Assembly (NCBI RefSeq): GCF_002259415.1
Contig: NZ_NPFY01000011.1
Location: 186,001-250,000, forward strand
Direction: 5' to 3'
Source of the DNA: Rhodococcus sp. 14-2470-1b
Lineage (GTDB): Bacteria > Actinomycetota > Actinomycetes > Mycobacteriales > Mycobacteriaceae
Length of the DNA stretch: 64,000 nucleotides
A program made the translations under genes and the position numbers. Position 1 is the stretch's first letter; the number at the start of each line of letters is the position of its first letter. The notes under the pieces are model-generated. The model had not been told where the DNA came from. It searched no databases and saw only the letters and a list, made by a program, of their open reading frames with translations. Positions 1 to 9,725 of the stretch are shown here, piece after piece.

Positions 1-198
1 CGAGACGTCCCGATGTCCACACCCACCACCGGAGCCGCGACTCGCACCGCCCTGGAGAAGCTGGGAGCCCGCGTGCGACCGCTGACTGTCCTGCGGGACG
101 TCGATCACGAGAGCGACGTGCAGTACGTGGCCGCGGAATGCGCGTCGGGCAGTCGTTTTCGGGCCGCGGCCGAGCGGTACGTACCGCGTCTGCAATGA
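1..198 (+). CDS. C-terminal fragment of a DUF2064 (TIGR04282-type) glycosyltransferase-like protein
   Basis: The reading frame is open from base 1 and ends at 196-198, so only the last 65 codons lie in the window. The visible protein begins RDVPMSTPTTGAA and continues with L-x-R-DVD, ending near SRFRAAAERY. This pattern, a conserved MST-x-TG segment followed by LRDVDxxxDV, is what I recall from the C-terminus of DUF2064/TIGR04282 nucleotide-diphospho-sugar-transferase-like proteins. The internal ATG at 13 is probably not the start, because similarity to the family continues upstream of it. Substrate unknown; family assignment rests on a short tail only. Confidence 0.6.
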   Translation, partial: RDVPMSTPTTGAATRTALEKLGARVRPLTVLRDVDHESDVQYVAAECASGSRFRAAAERYVPRLQ

Positions 199-224
199 TC
201 GATGGATGCTCTCGGAGAACACCA

Positions 225-680
225 GTGTCTGACAAGAAACCCGCTCGGATCCGGTTTCCCCGTCGGCTGAGACAAATCGATCCCGCGCGCCGCGGAATTG
301 TCCTCGCGTGGTTGGCCTTCACCATCACCTTCGGCGGGGCCAGGCTGGTCACGTGGTTGATCCAGATCGACACCCGCGGCGTCGGCGATCTCAGTGCCGG
401 CGGGGTTCACCTGCACCACTATCTGTGGGGAATTCTCCTGCTGGCGGCGGTCGCGATCTTCGGGTTGGTCGACCGCAGCCCGAGAACTCGCTCCTGGATG
501 GGCATCGCACTCGGCGTTGCGTTGGGGCTGATCGTCGACGAAGCAGCTCTTCTCATCACACTCGAGGACGTGTACTGGCAGAACGAAGGGTGGTCGTCGA
601 TTGCCATCGCGGTGACTCTGATCGGCGTCGTCGGAAGTGCTCTGGTGCTCACACGGAGCGGTGCGACTACCGAAGACTAA
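225..680 (+). CDS. Small integral membrane protein, function unknown
   Basis: About 151 residues with a GTG start at 225, preceded by GGAGAA near 214. The longer upstream ATG at 138 would overlap the previous gene by 60 bp and add a non-membrane arginine-rich stretch, so I prefer GTG. After a basic cytoplasmic N-terminus (KKPARIRFPRRLRQ) there are about four hydrophobic segments, including FTITFGGARLVTWLI, LWGILLLAAVAIFGLV and a C-terminal IAVTLIGVVGSALVL. A GGVHLHHYLWG motif with adjacent histidines and the acidic pair in VDEAALLITLEDVYW are conspicuous and could bind metal or lie at the membrane face. I do not recognise a family with confidence. Confidence 0.75.
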   Translation: MSDKKPARIRFPRRLRQIDPARRGIVLAWLAFTITFGGARLVTWLIQIDTRGVGDLSAGGVHLHHYLWGILLLAAVAIFGLVDRSPRTRSWMGIALGVALGLIVDEAALLITLEDVYWQNEGWSSIAIAVTLIGVVGSALVLTRSGATTED

Positions 681-714
681 CCTGAAATGCCCTCATAGGG
701 TAGTTTAGGGAATT

Positions 715-1131
715 GTGGCGAACGACTTCTACACCGCCGAACAGGTCGCCGAACTGCTGGGCCTTCACGTTCGAACGGTGCGCAACTACATCCAGGACGG
801 ACGTTTGCCTGCCGTCAGAATCGGCAAGCAGTACCGCATCACCCCCGCCGGGTTGGCTGCCCTGACCGGAGGCGACACCCCCTCGCCGGACGTCGACGTC
901 AGCGTGACCAGCATCGTCGACGCCACCGCGATCGACGAGCAGACAGCGTCGCGCCTCGCACTGTTTCTCTCGACCGCTGCTACCGGCCGTGGGCCGAGCG
1001 CTCGGCGGCTTCGGATCGACACTGCATACGACACCTCGACGTCGACGCTGAAGATCGTCGCCTTCGGCGGTGCAGGCGACGTCGCCGAGGTCCTGCGCTT
1101 GATCGACACGTTCATCGAGGGAACCAAGTGA
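715..1131 (+). CDS. MerR/excisionase-type helix-turn-helix protein
   Basis: 138 residues, GTG start at 715. Residues 5-50 form a typical excisionase-family winged HTH (FYTAEQVAELLGLHVRTVRNYI, then DGRLPAVRIGKQYRI), as in BldC and phage Xis-like proteins. The C-terminal half (about residues 55-138) is not a known effector domain to me; it contains a DTSTSTLKIVAFGG segment. The stop codon overlaps the start of the DUF4180 gene (GTGA at 1128-1131), so the two are translationally coupled and probably act together. Most likely a small DNA-binding regulator. No recombinase or phage gene is adjacent, so an excisionase role is unlikely. Confidence 0.8.
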   Translation: MANDFYTAEQVAELLGLHVRTVRNYIQDGRLPAVRIGKQYRITPAGLAALTGGDTPSPDVDVSVTSIVDATAIDEQTASRLALFLSTAATGRGPSARRLRIDTAYDTSTSTLKIVAFGGAGDVAEVLRLIDTFIEGTK

Positions 1132-1469
1132 ACGTTCTCTACGTACCAGCTGCAGGTGACCCGATCGGAACGGAACAGGACGCACTGGACATCGTCGGCG
1201 ATGCGTTCGGCATCGAGGCGCGCGTCGCCGTAGTGCCGGTGCAGCGGTTGATGCCGGAATTCTTCGATCTCAGCACCCGCCTCGCCGGTGAATTCGTACA
1301 GAAACTAGTGAACTACCGGATTCAGCTGGTGATCGAAGGCGATATCCAGCCATACACCCAGGTCAGCGAGCCGCTACGCGCATTCGTGGCCGAATCCAAT
1401 CGGGGCCGACACATATGGTTCGTTCCCAATCGGTTATCGCTCCAGGACCGGATTGCAACAATCCGATAG
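1128..1469 (+). CDS. DUF4180 domain protein
   Basis: 113 residues with a GTG start that overlaps the previous stop by 4 bp. The protein matches the DUF4180 pattern: an N-terminal DALDIVGDAFG segment, a central MPEFFDLSTRLAGEFVQK stretch, then YRIQLVIEGD and a C-terminal FVAESNRGRHIWFV. DUF4180 proteins have no established reaction; they resemble STAS-like small domains and often occur beside or fused to HTH regulators. The coupling here to an HTH protein fits a role as its sensor or antagonist, which is inference. Confidence 0.8.
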   Translation: MNVLYVPAAGDPIGTEQDALDIVGDAFGIEARVAVVPVQRLMPEFFDLSTRLAGEFVQKLVNYRIQLVIEGDIQPYTQVSEPLRAFVAESNRGRHIWFVPNRLSLQDRIATIR

Positions 1470-1514
1470 CCGCTTTCGCAGTCATTTCTCAGGACCAGGT
1501 GCTACAAACGATGT

Positions 1515-1676
1515 GTGACCGGGGTACTCATAGGCGTGGCGATCTGGATGGCGATGGCTCTCATCGTCGCCGTCGTGCTGGGTCGGGTCTCTCAGCGCGC
1601 GGACAGCGAGGAGCTCGGATCGACTCTGAGCTGGGACACCGAAGAGATCGACGAGGCCGTTCAGCACGATCGATAG
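1515..1676 (+). CDS. Short single-pass membrane protein (53 aa)
   Basis: GTG start at 1515 and TAG stop at 1674-1676. The translation starts VTGVLIGVAIWMAMALIVAV, one strong transmembrane helix over residues 3-23, followed by an arginine and a hydrophilic acidic tail (SEELGSTLSW, DTEEIDEAVQHDR). The helix plus charged tail, and the end 16 bp before the convergent MarR stop, make it a credible gene. The shine-dalgarno is weak (ACAAACGAT upstream), so the start is uncertain. No family recognised. Confidence 0.55.
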   Translation: MTGVLIGVAIWMAMALIVAVVLGRVSQRADSEELGSTLSWDTEEIDEAVQHDR

Positions 1677-1692
1677 CCGCCACTTCCACTAC

Positions 1693-2127
1693 CTACTCGT
1701 TCTTCTCCACGATTTCGGTCAGTATCCGTGCCGCCTCCGCCAGTGTGGTGCGCTCGTCGTCGCTGAGCTCACCCAGTCTCTCGGCGAGTACCCGCTCGCG
1801 CTCGGCGACGTCACTGTCCGCCACGGCCCGACCCGAGTCGGTGAGAGTCAGAACCACCTGTCTCCGATCGGTCGCGTGCGGCACTCTCTCGAGCAAACCC
1901 ATCTCCACCAGGGCATGCGACGACCTCGACACCGACGGCGGTTTGATCCGCTCACGCACGGCCAGCTCACCCGTCGTCATCGGACCCTCCCGAAAGATGG
2001 TCGTCAGTATCGACAACTGAGCGACAGGAATTCGGTCGCTGGCGTGCCGCAGACGAAGCCGACGATTCAGGCGCATCGCCGACACCGACAGGTCCCTGGC
2101 CAGGTGCGTGTCCGATTCCGAGCTCAT
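1693..2127 (-). CDS. MarR-family transcriptional regulator
   Basis: 144 residues, ATG start. It has the MarR architecture: an N-terminal helix (LARDLSVSAMRLNRRLRL), the wHTH with recognition region MTTGELAVRERIKPPSVSRS, the wing with the conserved DRR (HATDRRQVVLTLTDSGR), and C-terminal dimerisation helices ending EIVEKNE. MarR proteins bind palindromes as dimers and usually repress a nearby gene, with release by phenolic or lipophilic ligands. It is divergent from the methyltransferase gene (81 bp between starts), the obvious candidate target; no clear operator palindrome was identified there. Confidence 0.9.
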   Translation of the reverse strand: MSSESDTHLARDLSVSAMRLNRRLRLRHASDRIPVAQLSILTTIFREGPMTTGELAVRERIKPPSVSRSSHALVEMGLLERVPHATDRRQVVLTLTDSGRAVADSDVAERERVLAERLGELSDDERTTLAEAARILTEIVEKNE

Positions 2128-2208
2128 CCCGACAGGTTAGCGTGCCGAACGAACAGGTCGCGCACGGCCGACGCGTCGAGCACACGGATTCTGCGGCATC
2201 ATCAGGGG

Positions 2209-2832
2209 ATGGACGCCGAAGACTGGGACCGAAAGTACGAACGTCGCGAACTGGTCTTCGGAGAGCCGCCCAACCAGACACTCGTCGAGATCGCGACCTC
2301 GCTTCCCCGGGGACGCGCGCTGGACCTGGCGTGCGGCGCCGGCCGCAACTCCATCTGGCTGGCCACCCGCGGCTGGGAAGTAACCGGCGTCGACTTCTCG
2401 TCGGAGGCACTCACACGAGCACACCGCGTCGCGTCGGCGTCGCCTGCGTCCGTCCGAAACAGGCTCACCTGGGTTCACGCGGATGTGACGACCGTCCTAC
2501 CGGAACCGGGATACGACCTGGTTCTCGTGCTCTATCTGCATCTGCCCCACGAGCAACGCCGTAAAGCAATCTCGACGGCACTCGATGCGCTGAAACCTGA
2601 CGGAATCCTCATGATTCTCGGTCACCATTCGAACAACATCGCCGACGGAGTGGGCGGACCCCAGGAAGTCGAACTACTATATACGCCAGAGGAATTGGCG
2701 ATCGATGTCGGGGATCGAGCCGTCGTGAACCTCTGCGAAACGAGCCTCAGGACAACGGCCGGCGGTACCGCTATCGATTCGTTACTACTCGCCAGTAGGT
2801 CCCGCCTTGGCAGCGCGAATGAACGGGGGTAA
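2209..2832 (+). CDS. Class I SAM-dependent methyltransferase (TehB/UbiE-like)
   Basis: 207 residues from ATG at 2209, which sits behind AGGGG; the open frame continues upstream but that part is antisense to the MarR gene. The protein begins with a WDRKYERRELVFGEPPNQTL leader typical of TehB-like and thiopurine-type methyltransferases. SAM-binding motif I is LDLACGAGRNSIWLA (about residues 41-55), followed by the acidic end of strand 2 (VTGVDFS) and motif IV-like DLVLVLYLHLPHEQR. Substrate cannot be read from sequence. The divergent MarR regulator suggests a xenobiotic or stress-induced function, which is inference. Confidence 0.85.
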   Translation: MDAEDWDRKYERRELVFGEPPNQTLVEIATSLPRGRALDLACGAGRNSIWLATRGWEVTGVDFSSEALTRAHRVASASPASVRNRLTWVHADVTTVLPEPGYDLVLVLYLHLPHEQRRKAISTALDALKPDGILMILGHHSNNIADGVGGPQEVELLYTPEELAIDVGDRAVVNLCETSLRTTAGGTAIDSLLLASRSRLGSANERG

Positions 2833-2859
2833 CATGCCTCTATGTTACCGACGAGTAGC
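2828..2859. promoter_or_regulatory. Hairpin and TetR-operator-like site upstream of fadE5
   Basis: A perfect inverted repeat GGTAACAT / ATGTTACC with a 6-nt centre (2828-2849) overlaps the methyltransferase stop codon. Overlapping its right arm is GTTAC-N6-GTAGC (2844-2859), a degenerate match to the CTTAC-N6-GTAAG palindromes found at 21284-21299 and 24301-24318. Two direct GAGTAGCTA copies (2853-2861, 2866-2874) follow and may be promoter or regulator half-sites. The site is 65-96 bp before the fadE5 start, so it could be operator, terminator or both. Confidence 0.45.
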
Positions 2860-2923
2860 TATACCGAGTAGCTAAATGCTTGGGCGGTACTCACGAGACC
2901 GCACCACCGACTGGAGAGACGCA

Positions 2924-4759
2924 ATGGGCCATTACAAGAGCAACCTTCGGGATCTCGAGTTCAACCTCTTCGAGCTGTTCGGGCTCGACGAGTCCCTCGC
3001 AGGTGACAACTTCGGAGACCTGGACGGTGAAGCTGCACGCGACATGCTTCGCGAGGTAGTACGCCTGTCCGAGGGTCCCCTCGCAGAATCCTTCGCCGAC
3101 GCGGACCGCAACCCGCCGGTGTTCGACCCCGAAACTCACACCCTGAAGCTGCCGGACTCGTTCAAGAAGTCCTTCAAGGCGCTCTACGACGGCGAGTGGT
3201 GGCGCGTCGGCCTCGACGACGAGGTCGGTGGCATCGCTGCTCCCCGCAACCTCGGCTGGGCCCTCAACGAAATGCTGCTGGGTTCCCAGCCGGCCGCGTT
3301 CATGTACTCCGCCGGACCGTCCTTCGCCAACGTCCTGTTCCACAACGGAACCGACGAGCAGAAGGAATGGGCCAAGGTCATCGTCGAGCGCCAGTGGGGC
3401 GCCACCATGGTCCTCACCGAACCCGACGCCGGATCCGACGTCGGCGCCGGACGAACCAAGGCCATCAAGCAGGAAGATGGCTCCTGGCACATCGAGGGCG
3501 TCAAGCGCTTCATCACCTCGGCCGTGTCCGACGACCTGTTCGAGAACATCTTCCACCTCGTTCTCGCCCGACCCGAAGGAGCAGGACCCGGCACCAAGGG
3601 CCTCAGCCTGTTCTTCGTCCCGAACACCCACTTCGACTTCGAGAAGGGTGAACTCGGCGAACGCAACGGCGTCTTCGTCACCGGCGTCGAGCACAAGATG
3701 GGCCTCAAGGCGTCGGCGACGTGTGAGCTCACCTTCGGCGGACACGGAATCCCCGCTCAGGGCTGGCTGGTCGGCGAGGTCCACAAGGGCATCGCGCAGA
3801 TGTTCGACGTCATCGAGCACGCACGAATGATGGTCGGCACCAAGGCAATCGCCACCCTCTCCACCGGCTACCTCAACGCACTCGAGTACGCCAAGGAGCG
3901 TGTGCAGGGCGCCGACCTGACACAGATGACCGACAAGGCAGCACCGCGCGTCACCATCACGCATCACCCCGACGTGCGTCGCAGCCTCATCACGCAGAAG
4001 GCATACGCGGAGGGCCTGCGCGCGGTGTACCTGTACACGGCAGCGCACCAAGATCCCATCACCGCCAAGCAGGTTTCCGACGCCGACGCGGACATCGCCT
4101 ACCGCGTCAACGACCTGCTTCTCCCGATCGTCAAGGGTGTCGGATCCGAGATCGCCTACCACCAGCTCGCGGAGTCGCTGCAGACTCTCGGCGGATCCGG
4201 CTTCTTGCAGGACTACCCGATCGAGCAGTACATCCGTGACTCGAAGATCGACTCACTGTACGAGGGCACGACGGCCATCCAGGCGCAGGACTTCTTCTTC
4301 CGCAAGATCGCTCGCGACCGTGGCGTTGCGCTCGCTCACGTAGCAGGACAGATCAAGTCGTTCATCGACAGCGAAGCAGGAAACGGTCGCCTCAAGGCCG
4401 AGCGTGCACTGCTCGCAACCGCTCTCGAGGACGTACAGGCCATCGTCACCACGATGACCCAGCAGCTCATGGGTGCTCAGGAACAGCCCACCGAGCTCTA
4501 CAAGGTCGGCCTCGCATCGGTGCGTTTCCTCATGGCATTCGGCGACCTGCTCATCGGCTGGCTGCTGCTGCGTCAGTCCGAGATCGCCATCACGGCACTG
4601 GACAACGGCGCCGAGGGCAAGGACAAGGCGTTCTACGAAGGCAAGATCGGCGTCGCGTCGTTCTTCGCCAAGAACATTCTGCCGCAGCTCACCGCGACGC
4701 GGAACATCCTCTCCAACATCGACCTCGACGTCATGGAACTCGACGAAGCAGCATTCTGA
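2924..4759 (+). CDS. fadE5: Acyl-CoA dehydrogenase FadE5
   Basis: 611 residues from ATG 2924 (GGAGAGAC precedes it), the same length I recall for M. tuberculosis FadE5, and near-identical in many blocks: [16 protein letters not shown] at the start, [19 protein letters not shown] (FAD/acyl contact), [20 protein letters not shown], and MELDEAAF at the end. The catalytic glutamate is in [18 protein letters not shown], Glu447. FadE5-type enzymes oxidise medium- to long-chain acyl-CoAs to trans-2-enoyl-CoA with FAD in the first step of beta-oxidation; the family has an extra C-terminal alpha-helical domain (residues about 470-611). A strong hairpin terminator follows. In M. tuberculosis fadE5 adjoins fadA2; here 15 kb intervenes. 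Confidence 0.95.
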   Translation: MGHYKSNLRDLEFNLFELFGLDESLAGDNFGDLDGEAARDMLREVVRLSEGPLAESFADADRNPPVFDPETHTLKLPDSFKKSFKALYDGEWWRVGLDDEVGGIAAPRNLGWALNEMLLGSQPAAFMYSAGPSFANVLFHNGTDEQKEWAKVIVERQWGATMVLTEPDAGSDVGAGRTKAIKQEDGSWHIEGVKRFITSAVSDDLFENIFHLVLARPEGAGPGTKGLSLFFVPNTHFDFEKGELGERNGVFVTGVEHKMGLKASATCELTFGGHGIPAQGWLVGEVHKGIAQMFDVIEHARMMVGTKAIATLSTGYLNALEYAKERVQGADLTQMTDKAAPRVTITHHPDVRRSLITQKAYAEGLRAVYLYTAAHQDPITAKQVSDADADIAYRVNDLLLPIVKGVGSEIAYHQLAESLQTLGGSGFLQDYPIEQYIRDSKIDSLYEGTTAIQAQDFFFRKIARDRGVALAHVAGQIKSFIDSEAGNGRLKAERALLATALEDVQAIVTTMTQQLMGAQEQPTELYKVGLASVRFLMAFGDLLIGWLLLRQSEIAITALDNGAEGKDKAFYEGKIGVASFFAKNILPQLTATRNILSNIDLDVMELDEAAF

Positions 4760-4775
4760 TCCCTGCTGTCACCAC

Positions 4776-4803
4776 GGCCGCACCCTTGTCGAAGGGTGCG
4801 GCC
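4776..4803 (+). terminator. Hairpin terminator after fadE5
   Basis: A 12-bp perfect stem GGCCGCACCCTT / AAGGGTGCGGCC with loop GTCG starts 16 bp after the fadE5 stop. There is no long T tract, only GTTGT, which is usual for actinobacterial intrinsic terminators. It lies between convergent genes. Confidence 0.8.
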
Positions 4804-4818
4804 GTTGTCGTCGGTGCC

Positions 4819-4928
4819 GACGCTCACCTGCGTGCCGGACGCTCGCCTGTGTGCTGGACGCTCGCCCAGGTGCTAGCACTGGGCCGTGCGTCCAGCACGT
4901 AGGTGAGCGTTCACAGGCTCTGCTCCAA
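4819..4928. repeat. Palindromic repeat element, copy 1
   Basis: Begins with three tandem 19-bp units (GACGCTCACCTGCGTGCCG and two variants), then an inverted arm, so that CGCTCACCTGCGTGCCGGACGC pairs with the GCGTCCAGCACGTAGGTGAGCG region across a centre GCCCAGGTGCTAGCACTGGGC-like palindrome. The element runs over the stop codon and last codons of the minus-strand AbiEi-like gene. A second copy at 6006-6096 is almost identical but lacks one 19-bp unit. The two copies are in the same orientation and enclose that gene. Confidence 0.85.
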
Positions 4929-5861
4929 AGATCCACGTGGAGCAGGCATCCGATCGGCCTGTGCGATCGCTCGACGCACGCGTTCCGCTACTCGTTCGAA
5001 GGCGAACAGATCGGCCCAAGTGAAGCGCACCACTGGGTATCCGAGCCCGCGAATGCGATCCTCCCTCTGCTTCTCCTCGAACACAGCGTCGCCGGCACTT
5101 TGACCTGGCCGCAGGTACTTCTCGTACTTCACCTTGCCGTCGAATTCGAGAACCACCCGGGCGCAGACGACGAAATCGAGGCGTCCGACGAAATTTCCGT
5201 CCTCGTCGCGAATCTCGACTTGCAACTCGACGTCGGTGAAGCCACTGTGCAGCAGTCGAATTCGCCCCAAGGACTCACCGACACTTTCACTGCGACCGTC
5301 CAACATGGCCACTGCTCGACGAGCCTGGGCAACACCCTTCCGCTTCCTGGCCAGATCCAACTGATGCAGTAGTAGATCCGGATGCAGACCGCTGCGGAGC
5401 GCCATGTCTCCCATCGACACCGACGCATCGAGCGAGCGGGTTCGCGCCACGTCCGCAATGGTCCTGGCTACCGACGTCACCCGCATGCCGTTCACCTCGA
5501 CGACATCCTCCACCGCTGCGCAATGAACGACGACGCGTGCGGTCGTACGGCCACCGCCGCGCCGGGCTCTGGTGACATGCACCTTCGTCAGATCCAGTCC
5601 ATACAAGGGTAATCCGTGAAGAACAGCGGCGGAATCGTGACTCACGATCGAATCGTTCGCTAGATTCGGCAGCAGCGCAATTATGCGAAGGACATGACGC
5701 TCCCGCTCGTCCAGCGTCGAATGATGGTCGCTGAAGACATAGGCTCCGCGCGCCAGACGCTCCCACCCACCACTCGAGTACAACGCGCGGAACTCGTGCA
5801 GCGCCAAACCGGATTCGAGCGCATCGGTACGTCGCAGCAGTCCGGTCGGATCGAGTTCCAT
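4911..5861 (-). CDS. AbiEi-like / DUF559-type protein, orphan
   Basis: 316 residues from ATG at 5861 (MELDPTGLLRRTDALESG); the frame extends further upstream but crosses the repeat. The N-terminal part resembles the AbiEi antitoxin winged-helix start (LHEFRALYSSGGWERLARGAYVF). The C-terminal part has a PD-(D/E)XK nuclease-like core as in DUF559 proteins: VGRLDFV, then VVLEFDGKVKYEK, then QREDRIRGLGYPVVRFTW. Such AbiEi-DUF559 proteins are common singletons in actinobacteria and their role is unproven; nuclease or antitoxin-related function is inference. No toxin partner gene is adjacent. The gene is enclosed by two copies of a palindromic repeat, which looks like a transferable or duplicated cassette. 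Confidence 0.85.
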   Translation of the reverse strand: MELDPTGLLRRTDALESGLALHEFRALYSSGGWERLARGAYVFSDHHSTLDERERHVLRIIALLPNLANDSIVSHDSAAVLHGLPLYGLDLTKVHVTRARRGGGRTTARVVVHCAAVEDVVEVNGMRVTSVARTIADVARTRSLDASVSMGDMALRSGLHPDLLLHQLDLARKRKGVAQARRAVAMLDGRSESVGESLGRIRLLHSGFTDVELQVEIRDEDGNFVGRLDFVVCARVVLEFDGKVKYEKYLRPGQSAGDAVFEEKQREDRIRGLGYPVVRFTWADLFAFERVAERVRRAIAQADRMPAPRGSLEQSL

Positions 5862-6005
5862 GGAGCAAGACTGCCCGCCGGGATAGTCGTTCGGGTAGCG
5901 GATTCGCACTTTGTGGATGAAAGCGGGGGTTGTGGATGAATTCCTGGACGGAGGTACCACAGCGGCTGATCCGCACACCGGCGGGCGTCGGACGTGGATG
6001 GCCTG

Positions 6006-6096
6006 GACGCTCACCTGTGTGCCGGACGCTCGCCCAGGTGCTAGCACTGGGCCGTGCGTCCGGCACGTAGGTGAGCGTTCACATGCTCTGTTCCAA
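6006..6096. repeat. Palindromic repeat element, copy 2
   Basis: Same element as 4819-4928 with one fewer 19-bp unit. The arms CGCTCACCTGTGTGCCGGAC and the complementary GTCCGGCACGTAGGTGAGCG flank the same central palindrome. As in copy 1, the element ends over the stop codon and last codons of a minus-strand gene, here ribBA, supplying a similar C-terminal EQS-x end. It could work as a terminator for ribBA. The 130 bp between the AbiEi start (5861) and this element hold nothing else recognised. Confidence 0.85.
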
Positions 6097-7295
6097 GTGC
6101 CCCGGGAGCAGATGGCCCATTCGGTCACGTTTGGTTTCGAGGTAACGCACGTTGGCGGGTGCTGCTCCGACGAGTAGTGGAATGACCGCGGTGACTGCGA
6201 TGCCGTTCTTCCGCAACCCATCCACCTTCAACGGGTTGTTGGTGAGCAGCCGAACGTCAGCAACGTCGAGATCCTCGAGAATGGCTGCGGCTCCGCCGTA
6301 TTCTCGACCGTCGGCCAGTTCGTCGAGTTCCAGATTGGCCTGCATCGTGTCGAAACCCTGATCCTGCAACCGGTAGGCAGCGAGCTTCTTGAGCAGACCG
6401 ATGCCGCGGCCTTCGTGTCCGCGGAGGTAGACCACAACGCCACCTTCGCGAGCGACACGCGCCAGTGCAGCGTCGAGCTGCGGTCCGCATTCGCAACGCT
6501 GGGACGAAAACGATTCACCGGTCAGGCATTCGGAGTGAACACGCGCGATCGGTGACCCGGCGAGCTCACCCTTGACCAGCGCGATATGTTCGGCCCCGGT
6601 TTCCTTGTCCGCATATCCGATTGCTCGGAAATCACCGTGCGCGGTCGTCAAGACCGTTTCCGCGACTCGTTCGACGCGTCGCGGAGCGGAAACTGCCGTC
6701 ACTCCGTGGGCCAACCGGTAGTTGATCAGCTGTTCGATGGTCAGTACCGGAAGCTGCATCCGACGCCCCAGACGCTCGATGTCCGGGAAGGTCATCATCG
6801 TTCCGTCGTCGGCGACGAGCTCGGCGATGACACCGACAGCGGGCACTCCTGCCAGGCTGCACAGATCGACCGCGGCCTCGGTGTGGCCCGGACGCTCGAG
6901 GACTCCACCGGGACGCGCACGCAGTGGGATGACATGCCCGGGCCTGATCAAATCGGTTGCACTGGAGGAGGGATCGGCCAACACCTGCAGGGTGCGGGCA
7001 CGATCGGCCGCGGAAATACCTGTCGTCACGCCCTCGGCAGCATCCACCGTCACGGTGTAGGCCGTCTTCTTCGGATCCTGGTTGTCCGCCACCATCGGCG
7101 GCAGCTCCAAAGCGTCGGCACGTGCTCCGGACATCGGCGCGCACAGCAATCCCGAGGTGTTGCGGATGGTCCACGCCGTCCATTCGGGCGTCACCCGATC
7201 CGCAGCGAGGATGACATCGCCTTCGTTCTCACGCCGTGCGTCGTCGGTCACCAGTACGGGTTTGCCTGCACGGAGTGCGTCGAGCGCTTCCTTCA

Positions 7296-7296
<1 letters not shown>
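6079..7296 (-). CDS. ribBA: Bifunctional DHBP synthase / GTP cyclohydrolase II
   Basis: 405 residues, normal for RibBA. Residues 1-200 are 3,4-dihydroxy-2-butanone-4-phosphate synthase, with VTDDARRENEGD (metal and substrate acidic residues) and the LIRPGHVIPL segment. The C-terminal half is GTP cyclohydrolase II with the zinc cysteines in HSECLTGESFSSQRCECG and the GHEGRGIGLL signature. It makes the two committed precursors of riboflavin from ribulose-5-phosphate and GTP in the cytoplasm. Its start overlaps the stop of the flavin reductase (TGATG), placing it last in an operon of flavin-using reductases. The last residues (LEQSM) and stop lie in a palindromic repeat. Confidence 0.95.
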
Positions 7297-8302
<1,006 letters not shown>

Positions 8303-8450
8303 TTCGGGCCTCCAGCCACATCGATTCCTGATGTGACCGCTACTCAACACCGAGGTCGTGTCGAATATGCAACCCGAATGTGGCGGACGTATTGCGCCGC
8401 GTCCGTACTTCCCGTCGTGCGACCTACCAGGGCGCGAGCCCGCACCAGGC

Positions 8451-8564
8451 CGCACAACGCCGCAGCGGCTACGCCGCCCAACACGGCAGCGGCTACGCCG
8501 CCCAACACGGCAGCGGCTACGCCGCCCAACACCGCAGCGGCTCCGCCGCCCAACGGTGCAGCGG

Positions 8565-8567
<3 letters not shown>
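8451..8567. repeat. 24-bp tandem repeat, about 4.9 copies
   Basis: Units of 24 bp (CGCCGCCCAACACGGCAGCG plus GCTA, with a few substitutions) begin at 8472, 8496, 8520 and 8544, preceded by a partial 21-bp unit at 8451. The final GCTA of the last unit carries the stop codon (CTA on the plus strand, 8565-8567) of the minus-strand flavin reductase gene. The repeat fills most of the gap between the two duplicated gene pairs; the rest of 8303-8450 shows nothing recognisable. Confidence 0.9.
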
Positions 8568-9565
<998 letters not shown>

Positions 9566-9725
9566 GAGCCTTCTTTCGATCCGAGAACACATTCCCCATC
9601 AGCCAACACCTCACCGCGGACGGGTGTCCAGGTTCTGAATCACGCAGATCGAAACCCGGGAATGAACGGCAGAGTCCAGGCGTCGTACTCTGAGGTAGTT
9701 AGCAGAACTCACAAAGGACGGTCCC

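Noticed and set aside
715..1131. Phage excisionase
   Set aside because: The HTH matches excisionase-type domains, but there is no integrase, attachment site or phage gene nearby; such domains are common in bacterial regulators.
2828..2849. Simple terminator after the methyltransferase gene
   Set aside because: Not rejected fully, but the stem is AT-containing, overlaps the stop codon, and includes an operator-like motif, so a regulatory reading is at least as likely.
9566..9725. FMN riboswitch before the flavin operon
   Set aside because: No conserved FMN-aptamer sequence blocks were recognised in the 160 bp upstream of the first gene.
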